From assembly GCA_003996215.1 (NCBI GenBank), contig QJPP01001596.1:1-64000 (forward strand): a DNA stretch of 64,000 nucleotides, given 5' to 3'. The DNA comes from Jaltomata sinuosa. Its lineage: Eukaryota > Streptophyta > Magnoliopsida > Solanales > Solanaceae. Each line of letters opens with the position of its first letter. Position 1 is the first letter of the stretch. Made by a program: the position numbers and the translations under genes. The notes under the pieces were generated by a model that was not told the DNA's origin, did not search any database, and saw nothing but the letters and a program-made list of their open reading frames with translations. Positions 23,801 through 34,000 of the stretch are shown one piece after another.

Positions 23801-25698
23801 AGAGCTGATTTTTTATTTTTTTTTGAGAATGGTGAAACAGTATTATAAATATAAGATGCTTACATAAGCTGTGTAGTCACCCAGACCAAAGTGATCCCAT
23901 GAATTCTAGAGCAAAAACTAATATTTGCCTCAAGTCAGTTATCATTAGAGGAGCATTTGGAGAACTGATAATTTGGACATTATGGCGCATTAATTAGACC
24001 ACTATTGCTAAAAAACTGTACCCAACAGTAACCCTAACCTAGGGATTCACAACTGCAAAGACAATAGTCTTATAGACATCCCATGGATGGGCAAATTTTA
24101 TGTTGGTTGGATATATTATTAAAAAATGATTAAGAAAGGCAAGCATGTGGTAGAGGTACTTGATACTTTACGATGGCTTTGCCAAATAATATGCATCTGG
24201 ACTTATAAAGTTGGCTGGTCGTAAATTCTATTTGGTTTACTGCCAATACTATCTCTTGCAAGGAAAGTAATGAAAACAATGCACAATGATCTATCCTTCG
24301 TATAACTGTTAACTTCCATAAACACTTCGTGGGTTTACACAATCCATGAGATGCTTTTCGGTAGTTTCTGTAAATGCTACTGCTTTTTTCGTATCCTATT
24401 GCCTTTCATTAATTTAGTGTTCTTCACTTGTTGTGATTCTCATTTTATTTTACCACATATTCGGACGATTAATGGAACAAGTAACTACCCGCAAGGGTGA
24501 CCGAGTTGGTTGAGCAGCTTGCCTAGTGTGATTTGCCTCTCCTATGTGGTTAGCGAGCTGAGCGGAGTTTACCCTGTGCGCACCCAAAAGGTAGCGGCTG
24601 CGGTTCCCTTGTCATAAAAATAAAAGCAGTAGTCAATAACTTATGAAGAAAAACTAAAAAAACATTAATTTGATTGAATAAGAACTCTAATATGAATTGA
24701 ATTCTGCTCTAGAAAATTATGAGTTAAGAGATTTTTAGGATAATAAAATTTGATAAGAAATAGTATCTTTTTTCCTGACACAAGAAGCTTGCTTGGATAT
24801 ATTTCTGTAAAATAAGTGTAGAACTTAGTTGTTAGATTCCGTTTGTCCATTGATTAAGGTCATTATGTTTGGAAGTCTTTGTGTTTGTATGGGATTAGGC
24901 CTATAGGATTTTATATTTCATTATGAAAGGTCTACTTGGTAACTGGCGTTAGCAAGTGCATTTTCGCTAAGTACATATATAGCTTTGGATTGGCATGACC
25001 CGGTAGATATGCAACTTGTTCCTCCAACTGAAAGTAGGAACAAGAATATCACTTGGATACATTGATCTAATTCATCCAAAATATACTTCCGCTTGGAAAG
25101 GAGAGGAATAATAAATTTCCCTAGTTTCCTGCTGCGTATTTGGAAAAACATAAGCAAGTCATTTCCTGCATAAGCCAGCATCACCTATTTTTCTCCTCTC
25201 CCCCCAGTGTAAAGAATTTTAGGTAAGCTAAAAAGAGGAGTGCAATTCTGTAGGCAGCTTATTTTCATCAAATATTTTCAGTAAAACTTAGCGACTTGCC
25301 TCCTCTAACTGCGAGTTGATGAAGTTTGTGACTGAAATATCAAAACAACATTTAGTTTCAAGTAGAATTTCTGCAACTTCCACTGTTTAATAGGATGCCC
25401 AAACTGGTAAAATCAGAAGGTGAGAATCCATAAGCCGGTACTGGCTGTAACATATAACCTACTTTGTATGAACTGCTTTATTATTTAGGAAAGAGTATTT
25501 TCAGTTTTTTTTCTTGCCAATCAGAATAATGGTGTTGTTGAAGGTTCAATATTCTTGGTTCAATAACATTAAGCATCAATATGTTTGGATCATCGGCCCA
25601 GATTTACAATTTGTATCCCCTAATTCTTCTTGCAGGAGGTGACTTCTCTTCTTGTAGCTGATGGAGTCTCAACCGAGAAGATTCTGAAGAACTTCTAA
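20894..25698 (+). CDS. pKIWI502-like FAD/NAD(P)-binding oxidoreductase, plastid-targeted (301 aa, 5 exons)
   Basis: Exons: 20894-21459, 23160-23259, 23370-23465, 23560-23640, 25636-25698 (906 bases, 301 codons plus stop); phases agree at every junction. The first ~57 residues are rich in Ser, Pro, His and Arg with few acidic residues, fitting a chloroplast transit peptide. The remainder resembles ferredoxin-NADP reductase family proteins: an FAD-binding barrel with PGQYLQLRV, then the NAD(P)-binding part with VVIFATGSGVSPIRSLIE, followed by RLYYGARN and the C-terminal STGAVLCGQKQMSEEV. This order matches the plant proteins called fruit protein pKIWI502. The physiological substrate is not known from sequence. 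A second in-frame ATG 33 codons in could also start translation. Intron 1 (1.7 kb) and intron 4 (2.0 kb) are large and hold repeat DNA. Confidence 0.9.
21480..22320. other. Repeat-like filler in intron 1 of the oxidoreductase gene
   Basis: No exon. The stretch around 21780-22060 (GAAGTTCCAGACATTAGAG...TTGGGCCTGGATCCCAAATT...ATGATTCATAACATAAGC) reads like a retroelement fragment, but I see no terminal repeats or conserved domain. Confidence 0.3.
24485..24625 (+). mobile_element. TS-type tRNA-derived SINE in intron 4
   Basis: Begins CCGCAAGGGTGACCGAGTTGG and continues TTGAGCAGC, resembling a tRNA A-box region. It ends with GTGCGCACCCAAAAGGTAGC, CGGTTCCC and the A-rich tail CATAAAAATAAAAG. The tail and tRNA-like head fit the TS/SolS SINEs of Solanaceae. 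A related copy lies at 50320-50545. Confidence 0.65.
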
Positions 25699-26159
25699 AC
25701 AAAATCCAATTTTGGTTCGACGTGTTGTATTAGTGTCTAGCATAAAACCAATTCTTTCTATTTCACCAACTGACTACAAGGTATTCGACATGGTGAAACA
25801 TCATAATGTAACAATCTTAGCCATCAGGCTATACACAGTCCAATGTGAAGCATATATTAATGCATTCAAATTCATTGTTGGCAAAATCTGTAATGTCACT
25901 GTTCTTGCTAGTTTCTGTTTATTGAGTAGGAGGCAGGCTAGTAATTAGCGCCCCTCTGGACCTGTAACCAGTCACGATTCTTTTCGTATACAAAACACAA
26001 GGCAGCAAGTTTACTGTATTGAAATATTGACTCTGAACAACTGTTGCTTTTATCATGTCTGGCAGTACAGTAAAGTAAATGGTCGAAAGCTCAAGATGTT
26101 ATGGTGTGATTTCTGCTATTATTGTGTCCAGTGTACTTTGTTGTACTGCTATTTATAGG

Positions 26160-26405
26160 ACCTGACAATGATGGTGGTGGTTGTGATTGTAAAAGTGGTC
26201 AGTGGTGATGGCCGGTTATTGTGGATAAAGTGGTGGTGAAAATTATCCATAGAAATCACCTCCAATGATATTTATGATTAGATTATATTCAGACCAAATA
26301 AATCCTTAAAGCTTAATGTAAACAAATGCATTTAATTGTTCAAGGTCTAAACCATTCAGATTCAGACGTTCATTAGGTATTAAGTGCCAACAAATGAGGC
26401 CTAAG
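26160..26405. mobile_element. Short non-autonomous element related to the 14.9-15.6 kb tract
   Basis: GATGGTGGTGGTTGTG...GTGGTGGTGAAAATTATCC is the reverse complement of text at 14940-15020. It ends with GCCAACAAATGAGGCCTAAG. The class is uncertain; hAT-like termini are possible. Confidence 0.4.
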
Positions 26406-26504
26406 AGTATCTCATCGTTGAGGCACCTCGATGTAGACATGCAAGGTCAATTGACAAACCTAAAGGCAACACGAGGGATAACCGAAAAGGACAATTCTTA
26501 CTTA

Positions 26505-26540
26505 CTCTTAACTTATTTGGGACTGAGGCGTAGTGGCTGT
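26505..26540 (+). repeat. RTE-LINE-like 3' tail fragment
   Basis: ACTTATTTGGGACTGAGGCG is the short tail motif of plant RTE-type LINEs and derivatives. Similar pieces are at 45590-45640 and, inverted, 61770-61800. Confidence 0.4.
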
Positions 26541-26949
26541 GTTCTATTGCTTATGATAATCGAAAGAGGCACTACCAATAGAGTATAACAAAACCGCTCA
26601 CAGCATATAACAGTACCTTAGATTGTAAACTAACCAACCATAGGTTTACTATTCATATTGATGTGTGATTTGATTAGCCTTCACTAAGCACCATAGCATA
26701 ATCACAGCAAAACTAATAATTAAATGCAAATGACTAAACATGAAGAAAATATTTTAGCAACATGTTACTCTGTTAATCAACAACAGAATCAGTAGTAGCA
26801 CAAATGTGCTGGTCAGTTTAAAGATTTCAACAGAGTTCAGGGAATTTGGGCTTTAGAACCCCCATAAAAGATATTACAGCACACAACTGTAGCAATGTCA
26901 GTTTAGGGTCTTCCATAGAATGGGTAAACAACATGAATTGGGTAGCATC

Positions 26950-27954
26950 CTAAGCATTTTGAATCCCATGAGCACCACTGTTATCACTTTCCTTGAACAC
27001 CTCAGAAGCATGTTCCACTGGCTCGACATTTCTTTCGTTTTTTTCATGAGGTTGATGATTGTCCTTCGACACTTCATCTGAGCGGCGATGCTTATGGTTG
27101 GAATGGTGATGACGACGATGACCATGTCGATGATGATTCTTCCTATGCTTTTGTTTCCTATCTAATTCCTCATTCTCATCAGAAGATTTACCTAGGGATC
27201 TGCTTCTATCACGCCTAAAATCTTCAGAATCCGAAGACCTTGAATCGTGACTATGGGGTCTGTGATGTCGTTTCCTATGTTTCACGTGATTACTGCGGTT
27301 CACTTTTTCTTCATCACTAGAAGAGATAGAAGCATCCGAGTCAAACCTTCCATGACGTTTATGATGCTTTGTATGGCTTTGTTTCCTAGCTGCAACATGG
27401 TCATCATCACTGGAAGAGACTGATCCATCTGGGCGTGATCGTCGATGGCGTTTGTGATGCTTTGAATGGCGGCTTCTTCCCACATCTTCATCATCCGAAG
27501 AGTCTGAGGAACTATAATCTGAGTGTCTATCATGATGCCTACGCTTCTTATGGCTCCGCTTCTTTCTTCTTCTCTCTTCTTCTGAATCACCATCATATTC
27601 CTTACTGCTATCATCACTGGAATCAGAGGACCTTCTCTTTGGCTTCCGCTTGGATTTCTTGTCCTTCCTATCCAAATCACCCGACACTGAGTTATGGTGC
27701 TTCCTGTGCTTCTTATGGGACTTCTTCATGGATTTTTTACCTTCATATTCAATGTCAGTGTCACTCCCACTATCAGACTCCGAGTCAGATTTCCTTTTAT
27801 GCTTAGATGTCTTAGCTTTCTCTCTAGCTTCAGCATCAGACTTCGCTATTGCTGAAGCTTCAAGTTTTTGCTCCCATTTCAAGCGGGCGTCTCTCTTCTC
27901 AAGAGCTCCCTTCTTTTTCTCCTCGACCAACTGCATAAACTTCTTGGCATCCAT
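26950..27954 (-). CDS. Ser/Arg/Lys/His-rich basic nuclear-type protein (334 aa)
   Basis: One coding exon starting at the ATG of MDAKKFMQLVEEKKK; a good acceptor (TGCAG) lies 25 bases upstream, so the start codon is in the second exon of the transcript. Residues 1-60 form a charged helix (VEEKKKGALEKRDARLKWEQ). The rest is low complexity: repeated KHKKRH/KHHKRH basic blocks alternate with acidic serine runs (SDSESDSGSDTD, SSDSSDDE), typical of RS-like nuclear proteins linked to splicing or chromatin. The C-terminal end is acidic. I recognise this pattern in a conserved plant protein family without known function. RNA-binding domains such as RRM are absent. The alternating blocks probably arose by internal repeat expansion (units near 27300-27500 are similar to each other). 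A splicing role is only inference from composition. Confidence 0.75.
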   Translation of the reverse strand: MDAKKFMQLVEEKKKGALEKRDARLKWEQKLEASAIAKSDAEAREKAKTSKHKRKSDSESDSGSDTDIEYEGKKSMKKSHKKHRKHHNSVSGDLDRKDKKSKRKPKRRSSDSSDDSSKEYDGDSEEERRRKKRSHKKRRHHDRHSDYSSSDSSDDEDVGRSRHSKHHKRHRRSRPDGSVSSSDDDHVAARKQSHTKHHKRHGRFDSDASISSSDEEKVNRSNHVKHRKRHHRPHSHDSRSSDSEDFRRDRSRSLGKSSDENEELDRKQKHRKNHHRHGHRRHHHSNHKHRRSDEVSKDNHQPHEKNERNVEPVEHASEVFKESDNSGAHGIQNA

Positions 27955-27979
27955 CCAGATGTAAAAGACAAACAAATCT

Positions 27980-29785
27980 CTGCATTTTGGTATGATGATG
28001 ACCAGAAGTGCATCTCAAAGAAGAGAAAGGAAACAATGTTAGTTCTTCCGCCATTAATATCCACCACTGACTTTGAGCTTATTCATATGAGAAAGTAAAA
28101 TTTACTTCAAATTGAACAAAGGACAACCAATTAAAAGGCAGATGCCCATACAGGGAGTTAAAGCATGTATATGTGATGTGCTATTAACCAAAGAAAACCT
28201 ACCAAGGGACAGTAAGAAATGTAGGCGATTTAGGAAAAGGATGCACACAAAGGACTTCAGGCTATAAATAAAATTTAATTGAGATATAGCATCAATCCAT
28301 AAATCTACATTCATTTCTGAAATGGGAAAAATAATTTGGTCTGCATTGGAGCATGAGTCTAGACCAAAATAACAAAACAAGCAAATCATCAGCCCTCATA
28401 ATATACTTTTGATCATACGCAGGTTCCAAATACTTTCAGATATATTTTTATGAAGAAAATTTTCAGATATTATTTCTTTGTCAACTAGACAAATTACATG
28501 TAACAACCTCTCCAAGATGTTCAAATGAAGTTACAATTAACAGGGTGCAAAAACACCAACTGAAAAAGAAATAGAATTGCAAACTGGAACAGGTTTCTTA
28601 CCTTATAACAAAGGTATAGCTAGCCAAAAGTCCAATATCTAGCTCAAATCACCCTCCTACCAACTTCCCCAAAGAATCTGCATTCCCCCAAAAAAAGAGG
28701 TTATACAACTCGGCACAGCTAAACAATTGCCATCTCTAAATCAAAACTGAATACCAGCTTTCTAGATTCAAGAGAAAATACATATCATCCCAAACAATCC
28801 TTCATAACAATCAGCTTTCAAGTTGAGTCTTTTTATAACAAAAAACAGAAACCCATAAATGAAACAGTAATAGGCTGGACGCGGAACACTAAAGATTCAA
28901 TTTTCTTAGGATATCAAATAGGCGGAACAAGGACCAAGCAATTTCAAACACAAACCCCGCTTTGAAAACCCAAGAGCAAACCAGACAATCTGTAGATAAC
29001 AATCAGCTTTCAAGTTGATTCTTTCTTTTTTTGAGCGGAAGGTCTATCGGAAACAGCCTCTCTACCTCACAAAGGTAGGGTAAGGTCTACATACATCCAA
29101 CCCTTCCCGGGCTCCACCTGTGGGATTACACTGGGTATGTTGTGTTGTAACAAACTCATAAATGAAACAGTAACAGGCTGAATCCGATTTGACAATTAAT
29201 TGAACTTCCTAGACTAAAAGTAACGAGCTTTTCAACGTAAATCAAAGCAACATAATATAACCCTTGAACGCTAGTAACCTCACCAAATAAAATTCACAAA
29301 GAAAGGTATACAACAAACAAGAAAATGCAAAGGAATTTTGAAGCAGCTAGGATTTTTACGATCCAGACCCACCTCAGTACTATTTTATTCGAGGACAAAT
29401 CAAGCTTCTTAGACTAAAATTAACAAGATTTTCAACCAAAATTGAAGCAACAGAACAAATTCCAAGGAATTTGGAAAAAGCTGGCGTTTTTACAATCCAG
29501 ACCCACCTCAACACTATCCGATTCGAGGACAAATCAAGCTTCTTAGACTAAAATTAACAAGATTCTCAACCAGAATTAAAGAAACAGAATAAAACCCTAC
29601 AATGATAGTAACCTCACCAAATAAATTCACCAAAAAAGTATAGATTTTCAGCGTAAATTGAAGCAACATAACAAAACCCTAGAATGCTAGTAACATCACC
29701 AAATAAAATTCACCAAAAAAGTATAAAAAGACAAGAAAAAAGGCAAAGGAATATTATAGTAGCTGGAGTTTTCAGATCAACATAC
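27980..29785 (-). other. 5'UTR intron of the basic-protein gene
   Basis: The donor GTATGTTG on the minus strand (just below 29786) and the acceptor TGCAG at 27980-27984 define a 1.8 kb leader intron. It carries an Au SINE (29034-29148) and local direct repeats (28806-28880 versus 28999-29180; 29340-29440 versus 29465-29570; 29600-29650 versus 29690-29730). Long leader introns often affect expression; nothing here proves it. Confidence 0.55.
29034..29148 (+). mobile_element. Au SINE, nearly full length
   Basis: Reads GAGCGGAAGGTCTATCGG, CAGCCTCTCTACCTC, GGTAGGGTAAGGTCTACATA, then CACCTGTGGGATTACACTGG and GTATGTTGTGTTG. This is the classic Au order from head to TTG tail. It sits inside the second copy of a local duplication whose first copy (28806-28880) lacks it. 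Confidence 0.85.
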
Positions 29786-29885
29786 CTGAGGAACAAGGAA
29801 AAAGAGAAGATTTGTTGGAAAAACAAGAAGGGCTTTGACTCGTCGTTGATAGAAAGGAGAAAATGCCCAAATTGCGCAAGAGAGT
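29786..29885 (-). other. Probable first (non-coding) exon of the basic-protein gene
   Basis: It lies between a TATA box about 30 bases upstream on the minus strand and a good splice donor. The upper boundary is approximate. Confidence 0.45.
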
Positions 29886-29909
29886 TTCTAAAGATTGAGG
29901 AATTGGGGG

Positions 29910-29917
29910 TATATATA
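29910..29917 (-). promoter_or_regulatory. TATA box for the basic-protein gene
   Basis: The minus strand reads CTCTATATATACCCCC, a good plant TATA box. It points at the leader exon whose donor is at 29785/29786. Confidence 0.5.
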
Positions 29918-30059
29918 GAGAAAAAGGAAAAGGGCTAAAGAGGGATGGATTTGGAAATAGCATGTCACATTTTGGGTGTGTTTGGTAGGAAAGAAACACA
30001 CTTTTTATTTTTCTCGTATTTGGTTGACTTAAATATTTTAAAATTCTTTTTCAACCTCA

Positions 30060-30600
30060 TCAGCTTATCTCGATTTGAAACTCGACTCTCAACTTTGATA
30101 TAGGATCCAACTCCCGATCCAAAATTGAGATTCGAAATTCGGCTCCCTACTTTGACTCAGGACTCAACTCCCAACACCGACCCAGGTCACCACTATGATT
30201 TTGACTCGACTCTCGACTCTCATCTCGATTTCGATCAGGACTCCTACTCTCGATCCTGCTTTCAAATTCAATTCTCAGTACCAAGTACCGACCTAGACCT
30301 GACCCTGATCCCAATTCGAGATCCAACTTTCGATCGAGATATGACTTTCGATATCGATCCAATATTTGACCTTGGTCCCAATTCGAGATCCCACTTTCGA
30401 TCCAGACCTGACTTTCGACACCGATCCAATATCTGACCCTGATCCTTATTAGGAACATGCCATCCAATCCCGATCCGAAATCGAACTCGAAACTAAGATC
30501 CAAAATCGAACTCGAAACTAAGACATAACTTCCAATCCTGACCCGAGATTCGACCTCAACCCAAGATTGACTCTCGACCCTCAACCCAACCTAAAACTTG
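30060..30600. repeat. Degenerate short-period repeat rich in GATCC/CTCGA
   Basis: About 540 bp of irregular repeats of 6-12 bp words such as AACTCCCGATCC, GACTCTCGACTC and ATCCAACTTTCGATC. Both strands stay open for 100-145 codons, but the products are only Arg/Ser/Asp/Leu/Val reiterations, so this is a cryptic minisatellite rather than a gene. It lies 0.5-1 kb upstream of ALIX. Confidence 0.65.
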
Positions 30601-30644
30601 ACCCAAAAATATTCTTGAGATTATCGATTCAAGTAACAAGTCAT

Positions 30645-30800
30645 CATCAACAACAACAACAACAACATACTTAGTATATTCCCACAAAGTGGGTTCTGGG
30701 AAGGTAGAGTCTACGCAATTCGTACTACTACTTCAGAAATGAGGTAAAAAAACTGTTTTCGATAGACCTCCTCCCCCTCGCTCAGGACCAAAATAGTGTA
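30645..30800 (-). mobile_element. Au SINE upstream of ALIX
   Basis: CAACAACAACAACAACATAC tail, GTATATTCCCACAAAGTGGG, GGTAGAGTCTACGCAATTCG and CGATAGACCTCCTCCC are in minus-strand Au order. Just beyond it, a 56-60 bp segment (CCCTCAGGACCAAAA...AATAATAGGT) is tandemly duplicated (about 30780-30900). Confidence 0.8.
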
Positions 30801-31062
30801 GAAAAGGACAATAATATAAGAAGAAGAAATAATAGGTCCCCCTCAGGACCAAAACAATGTAGAAAAGGATAATAATATAAGAAGAAGAAATAATAGGTAG
30901 TAACAAGTCATACCGAAAAAAATTGAAGTAAAATAATAGCAATAACAAAATAATACGCACAAAAGTACACATTTTGGATTCTTCGCGGAAGCTCTCATTT
31001 TCTTCTTCATCATACAAACAAACAAATCCAAACTACTATACTACAAAGAGGTCACCGGAACC

Positions 31063-34000
31063 ATGGCGTCTCCGTCGTCAACGGCGGCGTCATCCAACGT
31101 CATGCTAGCAATCTTCGAGAAAAAAACCGTATCACTCGATCTCTACCGTCCATTACGAAACTACGTCGTTTACAACTACTCCGAACGCGAAGCTCAAAAT
31201 CTAGAAGATGATTTCCAAACTATCAAACAGTATCGTTCCGATATCGAACGTGTTCCCGCCGATTCGCTACCTGCTCGCCGTGACGTTTTGCAAAATTACT
31301 ATAAAGCCCTTTGTGCTGTTGAATCTCGTTTTCCTATATCGCCTGATAAGGATCACATAAATTCCGTGTTTTTTACTTGGTATGATACTTTCAAGAACAA
31401 ACAGAAAGCTGTGCAGCAGAACATTCATCTAGGTATTGAATTTTGAACTTTTACTTGTTAGGAGTACTTGTTACGTCTTCGGATCTAAATTAAATTAGAT
31501 TAATTGAAAATTATATGATAAATACTATGAGCTGCAATACTTTACATCTTAAAATGTTGGTCAAATGACACTCGAGAAGCGAAATGTGATAAGTGAAAGT
31601 GAATGGAGGGAGTATTTGAAATTATGTGTACAATAGGTGATGCGTGAAGTATAATTTTTTTTTTTAATTGCTTCTTTGAGCTTCTACATTGGTCATATTT
31701 GAGAACTATAGGTTCAAATTCTAGCAGAGACAAAAATGCTAGGTGATTTAGCCTTGGTGGACACAGAGTTATCTGGTGCCTGTTAGGTGGCAGGTATCTC
31801 GTTAAATTAGTTGAGGTGCGCAAAAGCTGATCCGGACACCACGATTATCAAAAAAACAAAAACTTAGAATTGCTTTGCACTTGATTTTGAGCTGCAAACA
31901 TACATTGATCTTATTTTCCTTTCCAAATGCATCAAGTATCCTGGAATTTGGATTTTGGGATAACGTCCGAATTTGCTCCAGGGATGTAAAAACTTTAACA
32001 AGATTAAAATTTTAATCGCCTGATGCAGTAGGTGATGCGTGAAGTACACCTTAGATTTGCTTTTTTTGAGCTTCTACATTGGTCATATTTTTCCTTTTCT
32101 TTCCTTCTCATTTGCTTCTTGTTTGTCTTACAACTTATAATGCTTGCACTTGATTTTGAGCTGCTAACAAACATTGGTATAGTTTTCCTTTCCAAATGCG
32201 TTAAGGGGGCATTTGGCCATGGAAATTGTGAGCATTTGAAAATAGTAGTTTTTATTTTCAAACTGAAAAAAAAAATGATATTTTGAAAATTGGAGTTGTG
32301 TTTGGCCATGAATACAAAATTAGAGTTGGTTTTGAATTTTTGTGAGTAATTTGGAGTGAAAACAGGTTTTTTGGTGTTTTTCAAATTCCTGAATATTCCG
32401 AAATTCAACTTCAAGTCAGGAATTTTATTGCCAAACGTGTTTTTCGGAGTTGAACTCCGGGAAAAAGTAAAAAAAATTCATTGCCGAACACCCCCTAAGG
32501 ATCCTCGAATTTGGATTTTGGGATATCATCTGAATTTGCTCCGGAGATGTAAAAATTATCGCCTGATGCAGAAGGTAATAGATAAGAAATTGTGCAATGC
32601 ATCATTTGGAGGCTGGTCCTGTTTGGTTTGGAATTTGGAAAATGAACTGACTATTTAGAAAAGCTGGTATTAGGTAGGTGACTAGAATCTATCAGTGTCA
32701 TTGAAACAATATGCCAGTTGCAAAAGTTTATATTTTCGAGGAGTAACTAACCATTGGATTTGATCGCAAAATCTCATTTAACATAAAAACATACATTGGC
32801 CTAATTTTCCTTTCCAAACGCTTTAAGTATCCTGGAATTCGGATTCTGGAATAACATCCGAATTTGCTCCAGAGATGTAAAAACTTTAACAATTTTAATC
32901 GCCTGATGCAGAAGGTAATAGATGAAATAGTGCAATGCATCATTTGGAGGCTGCTCCTATTTGATTTGGAATCTGGAAAATGAACTGACTATTTAGAAGA
33001 GCTGGTATTAGATAGGTGACTAAAATCTATCAGTGTCATTGGAACAATATGGTCAGTTGCAAAAGTTTATCTTTTCGAGGAGTAACTAACCATTGGATTT
33101 GATCACAAAATATCGTTTAACAGAAAAACAGTGATTAATTAAGTAGAAACTTCAAAACCAAACAGGACAAAGGTATTTAATAATTAGTTTCGTGCCAATA
33201 TCTGAATAGTCATTAAAATTCAGACTTGTAACTTCTCTATATAATATGGTGACCTTATGAACGTACAGAAGTCAAATTTAAGCTTATAAATCATCATCTT
33301 GTTATATTATTTAGCCTTTTTTTGCCGCAGAGAAAGCTGCAGTTTTGTTCAATCTGGGGGCAGTGCACAGTCAGATGGGATTGAGTTTGGATCGATCAGC
33401 AGTGGAGGGGCGAAGGCAGGCATCACATTCCTTTATTGCTGCAGCTGGGGCATTCGCCTTCCTGAGAGACAATGTGGCAATGAAGGCATCAATGGGTACA
33501 TCCACCACGGTTGACATGTCAGTGGAATGTGCAGGGATGTTGGAAAGACTCATGCTAGCCCAGGCTCAGGAGTGTGTTTTTGAGAATACTATTGCCAAGG
33601 GAAGCACTCCTGGAGTCTGTGCAAAGATTTCAAGACAGGTTGTCTATTGGTTATAGTACTTTATTTGTTTCAGCCTTTGCCACTTCTTACTTTCTGTAGT
33701 TTAGTCAAGTTAACTTTTTATTTGATTGTGGTAGATAACAAACACCCCACTTGCATAGGATTCAGCAAATGCATTTCTCGATATTTGATAATATATTAGA
33801 AAGCCATTCTGGATATTATGTAGGCAATGCCATTTTCTGGCTGGTTCTCTTTGCACTAATAAATGCAACATTTAGTTTTAAAATGAGTTTGCACGTATTA
33901 TAACAGGTAGGGATTTATTATGAGGAAGCCTTGGCAGCATTAAATGTTGCACCTTTGCAGTACCACTTTGAAAAGGGTTGGCTGGCTCATGTTCAGCTAA

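Noticed and set aside
24485..24625. A tRNA gene, because of tRNA-like box A and B text
   Set aside because: The cloverleaf is not complete, and the sequence continues into a SINE body and an A-rich tail.
27300..27806. Alternative frames over the basic-protein gene (126 aa minus, 123 aa plus)
   Set aside because: They are shadows of the Ser/Arg/His-rich coding frame, which has the sensible start, splice acceptor and composition.
30125..30584. Overlapping 100-145 aa frames on both strands
   Set aside because: They translate degenerate short repeats (reiterated Arg/Ser/Asp or Val/Leu/Glu words) and show no codon bias, domain or splice context.
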